A DNA stretch of 43,078 bases, from assembly GCA_025361285.1 (NCBI GenBank), contig JANYAP010000061.1, positions 1 through 43,078 of the forward strand, read 5' to 3'. This DNA is from Bacteroidales bacterium. GTDB lineage: Bacteria; Bacteroidota; Bacteroidia; Bacteroidales; JAAUTT01. The notes under the pieces were generated by a model. The model ran no database searches and was not told where the DNA came from. It worked only from the letters and a program-made list of their open reading frames with translations. The position numbers were made by a program, and so were the translations under genes. This document shows, piece by piece, positions 1 to 7,576 of the stretch (position 1 is its first letter; the number at the start of each line of letters is the position of its first letter).

Positions 1-57
1 GTTGTAAAGGTTGTAAAGGTTGTAAAGGTTGTAGAGGTTGTATAGGTGGTAGAGGTT
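1..57. repeat. 9-bp tandem repeat (GTTGTAAAG)n
   Basis: The window opens inside a tandem array of the nonamer GTTGTAAAG. Three copies are perfect and about three more are degenerate (GTTGTAGAG, GTTGTATAG, GTGGTAGAG). The array may extend left of the window. The period of nine is a multiple of three, so it could be the end of a repeat-coding gene, but no open frame continuing into unique sequence is evident. It lies upstream of thioredoxin and is otherwise unexplained. Confidence 0.85.
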
Positions 58-190
58 AAAGCAACTTAAAGACCACGCACTATAAAAGTCGAATACATAC
101 CTGCTTAAGAGCCAATAAGTATTTCACTGTCAACGAAAACATAATCGGTTCAAATTTGTTTAAATGCAAGTCGAGAATTAAAAAAAATCG

Positions 191-198
191 TTATTTTT
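191..198 (+). promoter_or_regulatory. candidate -7 box of trxA
   Basis: TATTTTTG matches the Bacteroidota sigma-ABfr -7 consensus TAnnTTTG and lies about 65 bases before the thioredoxin start. I could not see a convincing -33 TTG element at the usual spacing, so the call rests on the -7 box alone. Confidence 0.4.
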
Positions 199-263
199 GG
201 TAAATACATTCCTTACTTAGAAAGCCTTATAAATCAAGTTGAAATATAATTAAATATAGAAAT

Positions 264-581
264 ATGACAATAGATGTAACTGATGCTACTTTTGATGAAG
301 TAGTTTTAAAATCGAGCAAACCAGTAATTGTTGATTTTTGGGCTGAATGGTGCGGTCCATGCCGCATGGTAGGTCCATTGGTGAAAGAAATAGGCGCCGA
401 TTTCGAAGGGCGTGCCGTTGTTACCAAACTCGACGTTGATAGTAATCCTCAAGTATCGGCCAAATTTGGTATTCGCAACATTCCAACCATCTTATTTTTT
501 AAAAATGGCGAAATAGTTGATAAACAAGTAGGTGCAGTACCTAAAAATGTGCTTGTTGCAAAGCTAGAAGCACTTTTGTAA
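264..581 (+). CDS. trxA: thioredoxin
   Basis: A 105-residue protein of classic thioredoxin length with the active site W-C-G-P-C (Cys30 and Cys33). The downstream N-I-P-T segment carries the conserved cis-proline. There is no signal peptide, so it is cytoplasmic and should act as the general dithiol reductant regenerated by thioredoxin reductase. It is a stand-alone transcription unit, with a -7 box upstream and a strong terminator downstream. It precedes the redox operon at 1654-8578 but is separated from it by another gene, so a specific link is not implied. The ATG start gives the canonical thioredoxin N-terminus. Confidence 0.97.
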   Translation: MTIDVTDATFDEVVLKSSKPVIVDFWAEWCGPCRMVGPLVKEIGADFEGRAVVTKLDVDSNPQVSAKFGIRNIPTILFFKNGEIVDKQVGAVPKNVLVAKLEALL

Positions 582-612
582 AACGTTAATTACTAGTATT
601 TAAAATATATTG

Positions 613-646
613 CCAGAACTTGATGCACTTTGAGTTCTGGTTTTTT
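613..646 (+). terminator. rho-independent terminator after trxA
   Basis: A perfect 8-bp stem, CCAGAACT pairing with AGTTCTGG around a 12-base loop, is immediately followed by six T residues. It is well placed, 32 bases after the thioredoxin stop, to end that transcript. Confidence 0.85.
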
Positions 647-776
647 ATTTTAAGCAATAAATATCACAACGCAACCATAAATTTTTATACATAGAAATAT
701 TTTTTATTTCTTTGTATTTCAACATATTATGTGTAATAGAATTGAAAACTTACCAAACTATTTTTACAACCATCTC

Positions 777-1322
777 ATGATCAAATCTATTTGCGTTTTT
801 TGTGCCTCCAGTAGCACTATCAATAAGGTTTACATCGATACAGCACACGAAATTGCCGATATATGCATCGAGCATAATATTCACGTTTTATATGGAGGCG
901 GAAATGTAGGATTGATGGGGGCTTTGGCCGATAGGATAATAGAGAAAAACGGTAAAATTACTGGCATTATTCCGCACTTTATGCACGAGCAGAAATGGGC
1001 TCATTCTCAAGTGGACGAAATGATTTTGGTGGACGATATGCGCGAACGCAAACGCCGGTTAATTGAAAATGTTGACGCAGTGGTGGCACTTCCTGGCGGT
1101 GTAGGAACTCTCGAAGAACTCCTCGAAGTTATTACACTTAAGCAATTAGGGCGTTTTAACAAACCTATTATAATTGTGAATACAAACGGGTTTTACAATT
1201 CTCTATTTACTTTTTTTAACGAATTGATTGATAAGCAATTCATGCATAACAGCACTAACAACTTATGGCAAAGTATTAATAAACCATCCGAATTAATTAC
1301 GGTAATTAGTGTTCATCCATAA
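777..1322 (+). CDS. LOG family protein (nucleoside 5'-monophosphate phosphoribohydrolase)
   Basis: A 181-residue Rossmann-type protein of the LOG/TIGR00730 family. It has the diagnostic P-G-G-x-G-T-x-x-E motif (from about residue 106) and the upstream R-x-x-R-K segment (M-R-E-R-K-R). Family members cleave the base from nucleoside monophosphates, including cytokinin ribotides; the physiological role in Bacteroidota is unclear. I chose the ATG at 777 because it gives the family-typical start M-I-K-S-I-C-V-F-C. The in-frame ATG at 729 adds 16 residues without family resemblance. There is no signal peptide, so it is cytoplasmic. It is a single-gene unit between the thioredoxin terminator and the redox operon. 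Confidence 0.9.
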   Translation: MIKSICVFCASSSTINKVYIDTAHEIADICIEHNIHVLYGGGNVGLMGALADRIIEKNGKITGIIPHFMHEQKWAHSQVDEMILVDDMRERKRRLIENVDAVVALPGGVGTLEELLEVITLKQLGRFNKPIIIVNTNGFYNSLFTFFNELIDKQFMHNSTNNLWQSINKPSELITVISVHP

Positions 1323-1653
1323 AGTGTAAAAGCCTGTTGGGATTGTGGACATTACGGATGGACACTAATAAGGTTATGGAAGGGTTAGGATGTGTCTGAT
1401 AGGTATTAGCACCTGTCGTAATTGTGTTAGCACGTTCCTTCATAACAAAAGTACGTTCCTATCGTACAATAGGAATTATGGATTTCAATCTTACATGCTT
1501 CATAATTCAAATTTAAAATTATATTTGCACCAAATTTTTAATAATCTAACTACTATCTATAAATGAAACATCCATGATAATTATTTCTCACAAAGGGGAA
1601 CGATTATAAATAATGGATGTTCCATGTGGCAATTAAAATCAAAATATAAACAC
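1323..1653 (+). other. intergenic leader region with small palindromes
   Basis: There is no gene here. It contains a 7-bp palindrome, TTCCTAT (1456-1462) facing ATAGGAA (1469-1475); a candidate -7 box at 1520-1527; and an imperfect inverted repeat, 1565-1575 facing 1613-1623 (10 of 11 pairs), which would form a long hairpin in the 5' leader of the following operon. The latter overlaps a possible upstream ATG at 1613. Any regulatory role is inference. Confidence 0.5.
1520..1527 (+). promoter_or_regulatory. candidate -7 box for the 1654-8578 operon
   Basis: TATATTTG is an exact match to TAnnTTTG. It lies about 127 bases before the first gene of the redox operon, which would give a leader of roughly 120 nt containing the inverted repeat at 1565-1623. 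No clear -33 element is visible. Confidence 0.45.
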
Positions 1654-3573
1654 ATGAAAAAGCTTAAATCTCTTATCCTATTATCTAAAACAATATTCGG
1701 TATAGTTTTAGTTATAAGCATTTTATCATCATTAGTTTTTAGTTGCGCCGAAAAACAGTTAACCGATATTACCCCTCCTAAACCATCAACCTTGGTTTCA
1801 CCTAGCGAAGCCGATACCATATATGGTAATGAAGTAACCTTAAAATGGACCAACGCCATTGACCGAAGCGATATTCAAGGTTATGAGTTAGTTTATTACA
1901 AAGATTATTACGAAGGATATGGGTACGACAGCACCTTTATATCATTAAAAGATACAACTACCTCTTATACCATACCCACGGCATTGTTAAACGGATATTA
2001 CCGTTGGAAATTAAGGGCTACCGATAGGGCTGGCAATACCAATGATTTTGGTTCTGAACAATCGTTCTATGTTAAGTCATCAGATCCGATTTCGACAATT
2101 GAAAATTACAAACCTGTAACTGTATCGCCCAAGACTGGGAGGATAATTCCCTTCAAAGATGTTACCCTTAAATGGAAATTTCCATACAAAAGAAGCGATA
2201 TCGAATCGTTTGTTTTAATATTCGGCGACATAAAATATGACAATATTACCGATACTACTTTTACCTTTACCGATACCTTACCAGAAGGACGTTATAAGTG
2301 GAAGGTTTTAGCTGTGGATAAAAATGGACATAGCTATGGGTATTGCGAAACCGATAGCTTTTCAACTTCGGCTCTAGATAACTTTAAGCCAATATTGATA
2401 TCGCCAATTTCAACTTTTACTGAACTTACTGGCGATACAGTTAAGTTTACGTGGCAATATACTGGCGAGGAAGATAAAACCTACACCTACACTTTAAATC
2501 TTAACGGAACTGAATACACCGGAATAACCAGTACAAGCTTTACCCTTACCGATAAGTTGAACGTTGGCATTTACGAGTGGAAAGTGAAGGCTATCGATAA
2601 TGAAGGTAAAAGTTATGGTTATGGCGTACCTAAAAGCTTTTTAGTTTCGGAGCTGCCGATATTAATATCGCCAATCTCAACGTTGTATGAACTTACAGGC
2701 TACGCAGTTAAGTTTACGTGGCAATATACTGGCGATCCTAATAAAACCTACACTTATGTATTAAATGTTAACGGAACAGAATACACCGGAATAACCAGTA
2801 CAAGTTTTACCCTTACCGACAAGTTGCCTGGCGGTAATTACGAGTGGAAAGTGAAGGCTATTGATAATAACGGTGAAACATTTGGCTATAGCAAGCCTAA
2901 ATACTTTATTGTTGAAACCATGGCAAACGCATTAACCGGTGGAAGCGTTAAAATTACGGCAAATTTAAACCGCTATCCTGGAGCATGGTTTAAGGCCTTT
3001 TGCTATACCTGCTTCGTTGTTAAAATTGAGCGCAACGCAGAGGGAAATATCATACAAGAAAAAAAATTCCGTGAAACAGATACAAAACAGGGAGGTTCAT
3101 GGAGTCCTATAACCGCTATGGGCGATAAAGAAACTTTTGTTAAAACAATTCAAATGAATGCACTTAATTATATGGAAATGCAAAAGTATTGGCTTAATAT
3201 GTCCAAAGAAAATGTTATTGGCCCATCTGGTAATGTACAGCTTAACAGTAGAGTTGATGGTTGGACAGGTGCCTCGTTAGTTGACGACCCCAGTAGCAGT
3301 TCAATGATGATGAAAAAAGATCTGGTAAAAACGTGGGACTTAAAAGATAATAATGGCAATGTGGTATCACCAGGCGAGTACAAAATTTATCTTGAATATA
3401 CGGAACTCAATACTGAAGGTCCGCGATGTTTTATATTAATTAAACTTAACAATAAACCTCTAACCTATTCGAAAGTAGATGCCATAGTTCCAAAAGTAAC
3501 AGATCCAAATTCTTGGGGTCTCAATAAACGATCGAATTTTAACAAATTCGATGTTGTATATACACCCAATTAA
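1654..3573 (+). CDS. Fn3-repeat lipoprotein with DUF2271-like C-terminal domain
   Basis: A 639-residue exported lipoprotein: a hydrophobic signal ends in L-V-F-S-C with the lipidated cysteine at residue 31. Four fibronectin-III-like repeats follow (about 40-135, 145-235, 246-333 and 335-421), each ending in a Y-x-W-K-x-x-A-x-D signature. The last two are near-duplicates at DNA level as well. The C-terminal part (421-639) has a C-Y-T-C pair, a V-D-G-W-T-G-A-S segment (Asp535-Ser541) and W-D-L-K-D-N-N-G-N-V-V-S-P-G-E-Y. To me this resembles the DUF2271 family, found near extracytosolic flavin/iron redox genes. The ATG at 1654 gives the lipoprotein signal; an ATG at 1624 would add ten residues. 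It is the first gene of the redox operon, 13 bases before the next. The Fn3 and lipoprotein calls are firm; the DUF2271 call is inference. Confidence 0.75.
   Translation: MKKLKSLILLSKTIFGIVLVISILSSLVFSCAEKQLTDITPPKPSTLVSPSEADTIYGNEVTLKWTNAIDRSDIQGYELVYYKDYYEGYGYDSTFISLKDTTTSYTIPTALLNGYYRWKLRATDRAGNTNDFGSEQSFYVKSSDPISTIENYKPVTVSPKTGRIIPFKDVTLKWKFPYKRSDIESFVLIFGDIKYDNITDTTFTFTDTLPEGRYKWKVLAVDKNGHSYGYCETDSFSTSALDNFKPILISPISTFTELTGDTVKFTWQYTGEEDKTYTYTLNLNGTEYTGITSTSFTLTDKLNVGIYEWKVKAIDNEGKSYGYGVPKSFLVSELPILISPISTLYELTGYAVKFTWQYTGDPNKTYTYVLNVNGTEYTGITSTSFTLTDKLPGGNYEWKVKAIDNNGETFGYSKPKYFIVETMANALTGGSVKITANLNRYPGAWFKAFCYTCFVVKIERNAEGNIIQEKKFRETDTKQGGSWSPITAMGDKETFVKTIQMNALNYMEMQKYWLNMSKENVIGPSGNVQLNSRVDGWTGASLVDDPSSSSMMMKKDLVKTWDLKDNNGNVVSPGEYKIYLEYTELNTEGPRCFILIKLNNKPLTYSKVDAIVPKVTDPNSWGLNKRSNFNKFDVVYTPN
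2389..2913 (+). repeat. intragenic direct duplication of an Fn3 module
   Basis: Segments 2389-2649 and 2656-2913 are highly similar in DNA. Long identical runs include the stretches encoding V-K-F-T-W-Q-Y-T-G, T-E-Y-T-G-I-T-S-T-S-F-T-L-T-D-K-L and Y-E-W-K-V-K-A-I-D. This indicates a recent in-frame duplication of one Fn3 repeat and a site where copy number could change by slippage or recombination. Confidence 0.85.
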
Positions 3574-3586
3574 GTTTTTTTGAATA

Positions 3587-3970
3587 ATGCGAATATTTAA
3601 AGTAATAAAAGTAATAGTTATTTCGATATTACTTTCTTGTGGATTTTTATTGAATGTAAACGCCTGCGAGATAATATTTAAGGTAATAAGTGAAGAAAAA
3701 AAGGAATATAAAGAGGGCGACGAAATAATTTTCTCTATTGAAGTTAAGCTTACGCACCGGGTTTGCCCAATTGCTATGCAGGACACGAAGTTCACCTACG
3801 ATGGCATTAAGGTAATAGGTGCAACTAAATGGGAAGAAACGAAACCGGGTATATGGACTCGTAAAATAAAGTCGCAAGTAATTAACAATGGGAAAACTAC
3901 CATAATGCTTTCGGCTCAGCGAAAATGCGAAAAGGATGGAGGCTTTAGCACAATACAGCTTAATAAGTAA
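3587..3970 (+). CDS. small secreted cysteine-containing protein, paralogue of 7157-7519
   Basis: A 127-residue protein with a clear N-terminal signal peptide (hydrophobic core about residues 9-22, A-C near 26-27). The mature domain of about 100 residues looks all-beta. I do not recognise a named family. It aligns with the protein at 7157-7519 in the same operon: Y-x-x-x-D-x-I, then V-K-L-x(4)-C-x(3)-M-Q-x-T-K, then E-x-K-x-G-x-W, then a second Cys near the end (R-K-C-E). The two shared cysteines could form a disulfide or bind a metal or cofactor. It sits 13 bases after the Fn3 lipoprotein and 6 bases before the polyferredoxin gene, so co-expression is likely. It probably acts in the periplasm or on the envelope surface with the neighbouring redox proteins. 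Confidence 0.8.
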   Translation: MRIFKVIKVIVISILLSCGFLLNVNACEIIFKVISEEKKEYKEGDEIIFSIEVKLTHRVCPIAMQDTKFTYDGIKVIGATKWEETKPGIWTRKIKSQVINNGKTTIMLSAQRKCEKDGGFSTIQLNK

Positions 3971-3976
3971 TTACCT

Positions 3977-5476
3977 ATGCGTCAAACAGTTACTAATATT
4001 AATCGTGCATTTTGTCGTTTCGTATTAACCCTTTGTTTATCGGTAATTTCATTTGCTGCTTATGCCACCGATAGTATTCAAACCGGTGCCAATTGTCCAT
4101 ACTACCAATCGTGCGAAGTAAGCACCCAGTCGCATTTTTCAGTAGAGTTGCTATTAAAGATGGCCGGCATGTTGTTAATAGTTTTTCTTGCTACTCGTTT
4201 CTTTTATTTAAAAAAATCACATTTAAAATATATTATTATTGGTTCGGCGGTTTCGTTGGTAATTGTTGGAGCTACTCTATTTCCAATTGTTTATAATTAC
4301 CAAACGCCATCCGAAAAATGCGATACCGCCTTAATATCTAAGCATACTGGCACTTCCAATTCCAATGAGTTTTTTGCAGCCGGAAACGAATTTGAGTCCG
4401 GCAACAAAACTTCAACGCCTAAAACTGATGATTTTGAGTCCGCTAACAACGAATTTAAAACTGATAGCAATAAAACTACTTCCAATAACAGTGAGTTCGA
4501 AAACGTGGATAATGAATTCACTAAACCAGGTACATCTACAAAATCTACATTCGATACGCTCAATGGCAGTTTGGACGAGTTTTCCGCTAGCTCCGACGAA
4601 TTTTCCGCAACAACAAATTCAAAATCCGATTCGGCAATCACCAAACCCACTGATAAGCATTCGTTTAAATTAATTAACGATAGCGAATGGGGTTTATTTT
4701 ATCGCATAATTGTTTTGTTTATTCTCACAGCCATTTGCGGATACATGGTTCGATACGCTTGGTTTCGGAATACCAGAGGCATTGTGCTGCTTTCTTCTGT
4801 AATTTATTTAGGCTTTATTTTAGGTGCTTGCCCTTGTATGATAATGAGCTTAATAAATTTCATGCTTTTTACCATTGGGCACGATGTGTCGTTTACCTCT
4901 ATGTTGTGGTTTTTAGGACTTTTGCCGCTCACTTATTTCTTTGGGAAAGCTTGGTGCGGCTGGTTATGCCATTTGGGGGCTTTGCAGGAGCTTATTTATT
5001 TACCAGAAAAACTTACTGTGCTTACAAGTGCTAGGGCTCAAAAGGTTTTACGTATTTCGCGTATTGTATTTTTGATTGCGCTAATTTCGCAAGTAATTAT
5101 CTCACGAAGTAATTTATTCGTTAAAATTGACCCATTTAAGGTAGCATACAACTTATTCTCGGCAAATGTAACTGGCTATGTGTTATTGGTATTGTTACTT
5201 TTAACGTCGGTATTAATTTACCGCCCATTTTGCAGAGCTGTATGTCCGGTGGGATTAATATTGGGCTGGGTAAGTAAACTAAAAGGAGCTCAGAAAATTG
5301 TAATCGACCAAAATTGCACAAACTGCTATTCGTGTAGCCATGCTTGCACACATAAAGCAATTGTTAAGGATCACAAGAAGACAATTATAAATGTTGAAGA
5401 TTGTATATATTGCGGCAAATGCCTGGAAACATGTAAAGTAAAACACGCCATAAAACCTAATAATTTTTTAAAATGA
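3977..5476 (+). CDS. NapH/NosR-like membrane polyferredoxin with a long acidic-Phe repeat loop
   Basis: A 499-residue membrane protein. It has an N-terminal signal-like helix, two helices (about 55-73 and 82-104), a Ser/Asn/Thr-rich loop (about 105-228) and a C-terminal 5-6 helix core. The core has C-G-W-L-C-H-L-G (Cys327, Cys331) and C-R-A-V-C-P-V-G (Cys419, Cys423), the paired motifs of NapH/NosR/CcoG-type proteins, plus an earlier G-A-C-P-C (Cys285, Cys287). Two 4Fe-4S motifs follow: Cys447/450/453/457 and Cys476/479/482/486. The second has Lys where Pro usually follows. Such proteins pass electrons across or along the inner membrane. The loop holds about nine x-E-F/x-D-F motifs. No NapA, NosZ or oxidase genes are nearby, so the partner is unknown. 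It overlaps the next gene by four bases. Family call firm, pathway open. Confidence 0.88.
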   Translation: MRQTVTNINRAFCRFVLTLCLSVISFAAYATDSIQTGANCPYYQSCEVSTQSHFSVELLLKMAGMLLIVFLATRFFYLKKSHLKYIIIGSAVSLVIVGATLFPIVYNYQTPSEKCDTALISKHTGTSNSNEFFAAGNEFESGNKTSTPKTDDFESANNEFKTDSNKTTSNNSEFENVDNEFTKPGTSTKSTFDTLNGSLDEFSASSDEFSATTNSKSDSAITKPTDKHSFKLINDSEWGLFYRIIVLFILTAICGYMVRYAWFRNTRGIVLLSSVIYLGFILGACPCMIMSLINFMLFTIGHDVSFTSMLWFLGLLPLTYFFGKAWCGWLCHLGALQELIYLPEKLTVLTSARAQKVLRISRIVFLIALISQVIISRSNLFVKIDPFKVAYNLFSANVTGYVLLVLLLLTSVLIYRPFCRAVCPVGLILGWVSKLKGAQKIVIDQNCTNCYSCSHACTHKAIVKDHKKTIINVEDCIYCGKCLETCKVKHAIKPNNFLK

Positions 5477-6819
5477 AGAAATTAGCTACTATCATTCTTC
5501 TCAGTTTTATTGTAACCCTTAGTAATGCGCAATGGGAATGTCGCAGTAAAATCGGGGCTTCGCTGCGTCCTCTTGGTACAAGTCCATTTTCGGTGGGTAA
5601 CGAATTAATAACCTCTACAGGTTACTTAAATAATAGCCTTATACACAACACTATGGTGTTTGGAAGTTTCGATTTTTTAAAACAAAACCACAACATATAT
5701 GTGGAGGGTGGCTATAAATTTTGGTATCGCACTCAGTACAATATGCCATTACGCGATAATAACGATCCGTTAAATACCGACACTGTAAATTTTACCAGCT
5801 ACACTAATAGATTTGGCCTGCGCGAGGCATTTTATCGATACCAGAATTCAAAAACCCGGTTAGTTACCGGATTACAATCGGTTAAACTGAACGATCATTT
5901 TTTGGTAAACGAACGTATGATTGGCGTTTCGTTGAATCAAAAGGTTGGATCGTTCGAGGTAAATGTTACTGGCGGTACCGTATCGCGCGATTATGCCCGT
6001 AATGGTTCGTTTTGCAGTGTACGCTATTTGTACGATATCTTTCCCGATCGCAAAATAGCTCCAATGGGTGTAGGTTTGGGGCAAACCAACTTTGGTTCGG
6101 CGTCGTTAACCTGGTTCCCAGGTCGCAAAAGCAGCAGTGTAAGCACTGCCGGAGCTGATGAATTTGCAACCGACGAATTTGCCGATGGTAAAGTAGATGA
6201 TAAGAGGTCGTTAAAGTTGGAGTCGGTGGGAGCTATTGCTTATTTGGAGCAAGGCGATATGATTACTACATTAACAAATGATTCTACAATAAAAGCTATT
6301 CAACCCATTTTGGTCGGTGGCTTTTTAACTCTTAATTTGTTCAATATACTCGATTTAAAAACTGAAGCATTGTTGCAGATGGCCGAGAGCAATTTAGGAG
6401 CTGTTGTGTTTGCATCGTTGGGAAAAGATTATATTTTGCGCTGTGGCAATAAATTAGGGTTCGAAACCAAGTACTATCATTTTTTTGAGTCCGATTCCGG
6501 TGCTCGACCGCTAATGTCGTTCACAAACTTATTTTTAGGCGAAGTGGTTAGGCTCGATGGCATTGATATGCCCTTATGGCAAGTACACGCTAAATATAGT
6601 ATGACAAAGCAAAAGCTTCATTTTAAAGTACAATACGTTGGGCAAGTAAACGATTCAAAATTACGCGAGACAGATATTGAAATAGGTAAAATGTTTTTCT
6701 CGAAATTACTTGTAAATCTTCAACTTGGATATATTGAAAGCAGCGTACCTTTCGATTCGAATACCGACAATACGAAAAACACATATATATCACGCATCGA
6801 ACTACGATATAACTTTTAA
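5473..6819 (+). CDS. putative outer-membrane beta-barrel protein
   Basis: A 448-residue protein with a cleavable signal peptide (M-K-K-L... ending S-N-A-Q near residue 20), many amphipathic beta-strand stretches, and a C-terminus I-E-L-R-Y-N-F. The terminal aromatic residue is typical of outer-membrane barrels. I do not recognise a named family. Around residues 228-240 it has A-D-E-F-A-T-D-E-F-A-D, the same kind of acid-Phe motif repeated in the loop of the polyferredoxin encoded just upstream. The start codon overlaps the upstream stop (ATGA), implying translational coupling. The context suggests an outer-membrane partner of the redox system, either a scaffold or porin, but this is inference. 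It contains no haem-binding CxxCH motif, so it is not itself a cytochrome. Confidence 0.7.
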   Translation: MKKLATIILLSFIVTLSNAQWECRSKIGASLRPLGTSPFSVGNELITSTGYLNNSLIHNTMVFGSFDFLKQNHNIYVEGGYKFWYRTQYNMPLRDNNDPLNTDTVNFTSYTNRFGLREAFYRYQNSKTRLVTGLQSVKLNDHFLVNERMIGVSLNQKVGSFEVNVTGGTVSRDYARNGSFCSVRYLYDIFPDRKIAPMGVGLGQTNFGSASLTWFPGRKSSSVSTAGADEFATDEFADGKVDDKRSLKLESVGAIAYLEQGDMITTLTNDSTIKAIQPILVGGFLTLNLFNILDLKTEALLQMAESNLGAVVFASLGKDYILRCGNKLGFETKYYHFFESDSGARPLMSFTNLFLGEVVRLDGIDMPLWQVHAKYSMTKQKLHFKVQYVGQVNDSKLRETDIEIGKMFFSKLLVNLQLGYIESSVPFDSNTDNTKNTYISRIELRYNF

Positions 6820-6830
6820 CCTAAATACCT

Positions 6831-7160
6831 ATGACCTCGAAAAATTATAACAGACGTAATTTCTTAAAATCAACCGGAAAACTTTTGGGCATAGTTGGTG
6901 TTGGCGCCGTAATTGGCAGTAGCCTTATTTCGTGCGAAAAGGGTATGTATCCGTATTATTTTATCGATATAGATTTGTGTACTAAGTGCGAAAAGTGTGT
7001 AACTGTATGTAAATACAATGCTATTACCTATCAAACTAAAAAAATCGACAACAGCGAACAAGGTTTCAAATATTTAAATATCGACAATAATAAATGCTAT
7101 AAATGTGGCAAATGTATCGATGTTTGTCCGTACAATGCGCTGTTTATGTTGCAATCATGA
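6831..7160 (+). CDS. exported two-cluster [4Fe-4S] ferredoxin with Tat-like signal and lipobox
   Basis: A 109-residue protein. The N-terminus has N-R-R-N-F-L-K, a twin-arginine signal (Arg8-Arg9), followed by a hydrophobic segment and L-I-S-C (Cys35), a plausible lipobox. The mature part has two C-x2-C-x2-C-x3-C motifs (Cys50/53/56/60 and Cys89/92/95/99), so it should hold two 4Fe-4S clusters. Tat export fits cofactor insertion in the cytoplasm before transport. It would be an extracytoplasmic, probably lipid-anchored, electron carrier exchanging electrons with the membrane polyferredoxin upstream. It is smaller than typical DmsB/HybA subunits, and no molybdopterin partner is present. The gene starts 11 bases after the barrel gene and overlaps the next by four bases. 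Confidence 0.88.
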   Translation: MTSKNYNRRNFLKSTGKLLGIVGVGAVIGSSLISCEKGMYPYYFIDIDLCTKCEKCVTVCKYNAITYQTKKIDNSEQGFKYLNIDNNKCYKCGKCIDVCPYNALFMLQS

Positions 7161-7519
7161 TCAAAATAGCCACACTTTTTTTCTTAATTTTTAATATTCA
7201 ACTGCTTGCGGCACAAGCAAAAATTACGCAAACGTCGGCAATTAAAAATTATTATTCAATTAACGACACCATAGTAATCGATGTGGTAGTTAAGCTAGAT
7301 CCATTAACTTGTACCGATGGAATGCAAAAAACAAAAACTTATTTGTCGGGCTTTAAAATATATAAAAACAAAGAATGGGTTGAGCTAAAAAAGGGGTATT
7401 GGAAAGGTACTTTTACACTTTTAGTGGTTGGTAATCGAAAGCAAAAGGGGTGCTTTACAGTTGTAAGGGTAACCGATAAAGATCAGTTAAAATCGCAGTT
7501 TATTGTAAACACAAAGTGA
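7157..7519 (+). CDS. small secreted cysteine-containing protein, paralogue of 3587-3970
   Basis: A 120-residue protein with an N-terminal signal peptide (core F-F-L-I-F-N-I-Q-L-L, likely cleavage near A-A-Q-A). The mature domain shares length, order and key residues with the product of 3587-3970: V-K-L-x(4)-C-x(3)-M-Q-x-T-K, E-x-K-x-G-x-W, and a second cysteine (K-G-C-F). I chose the ATG at 7157 because it overlaps the ferredoxin stop (ATGA) and directly gives a signal peptide; an in-frame start at 7103 would read through ferredoxin coding sequence. Family unknown. Two divergent copies in one operon suggest a heterodimer or two substrate-specific versions of one periplasmic module. Confidence 0.8.
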   Translation: MIKIATLFFLIFNIQLLAAQAKITQTSAIKNYYSINDTIVIDVVVKLDPLTCTDGMQKTKTYLSGFKIYKNKEWVELKKGYWKGTFTLLVVGNRKQKGCFTVVRVTDKDQLKSQFIVNTK

Positions 7520-7576
7520 AGTTAAAATTTCTTTATTGAGAAATGAAGACTTGTGTCATTTAAAAAATTTATATTG

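Noticed and set aside
1-60. CRISPR array
   Set aside because: The repeat unit is 9 bp with no spacers.
4297-4673. Open frames in alternative frames over the polyferredoxin loop
   Set aside because: Low-complexity coding DNA leaves other frames open; the real frame is fixed by flanking helices and cysteine motifs.
3977-5476. Annotation as NapH, NosR or CcoG proper
   Set aside because: Only the paired cysteine and ferredoxin motifs are shared; no nitrate, N2O or cbb3 oxidase genes are adjacent and the long repeat loop is not typical of these proteins.
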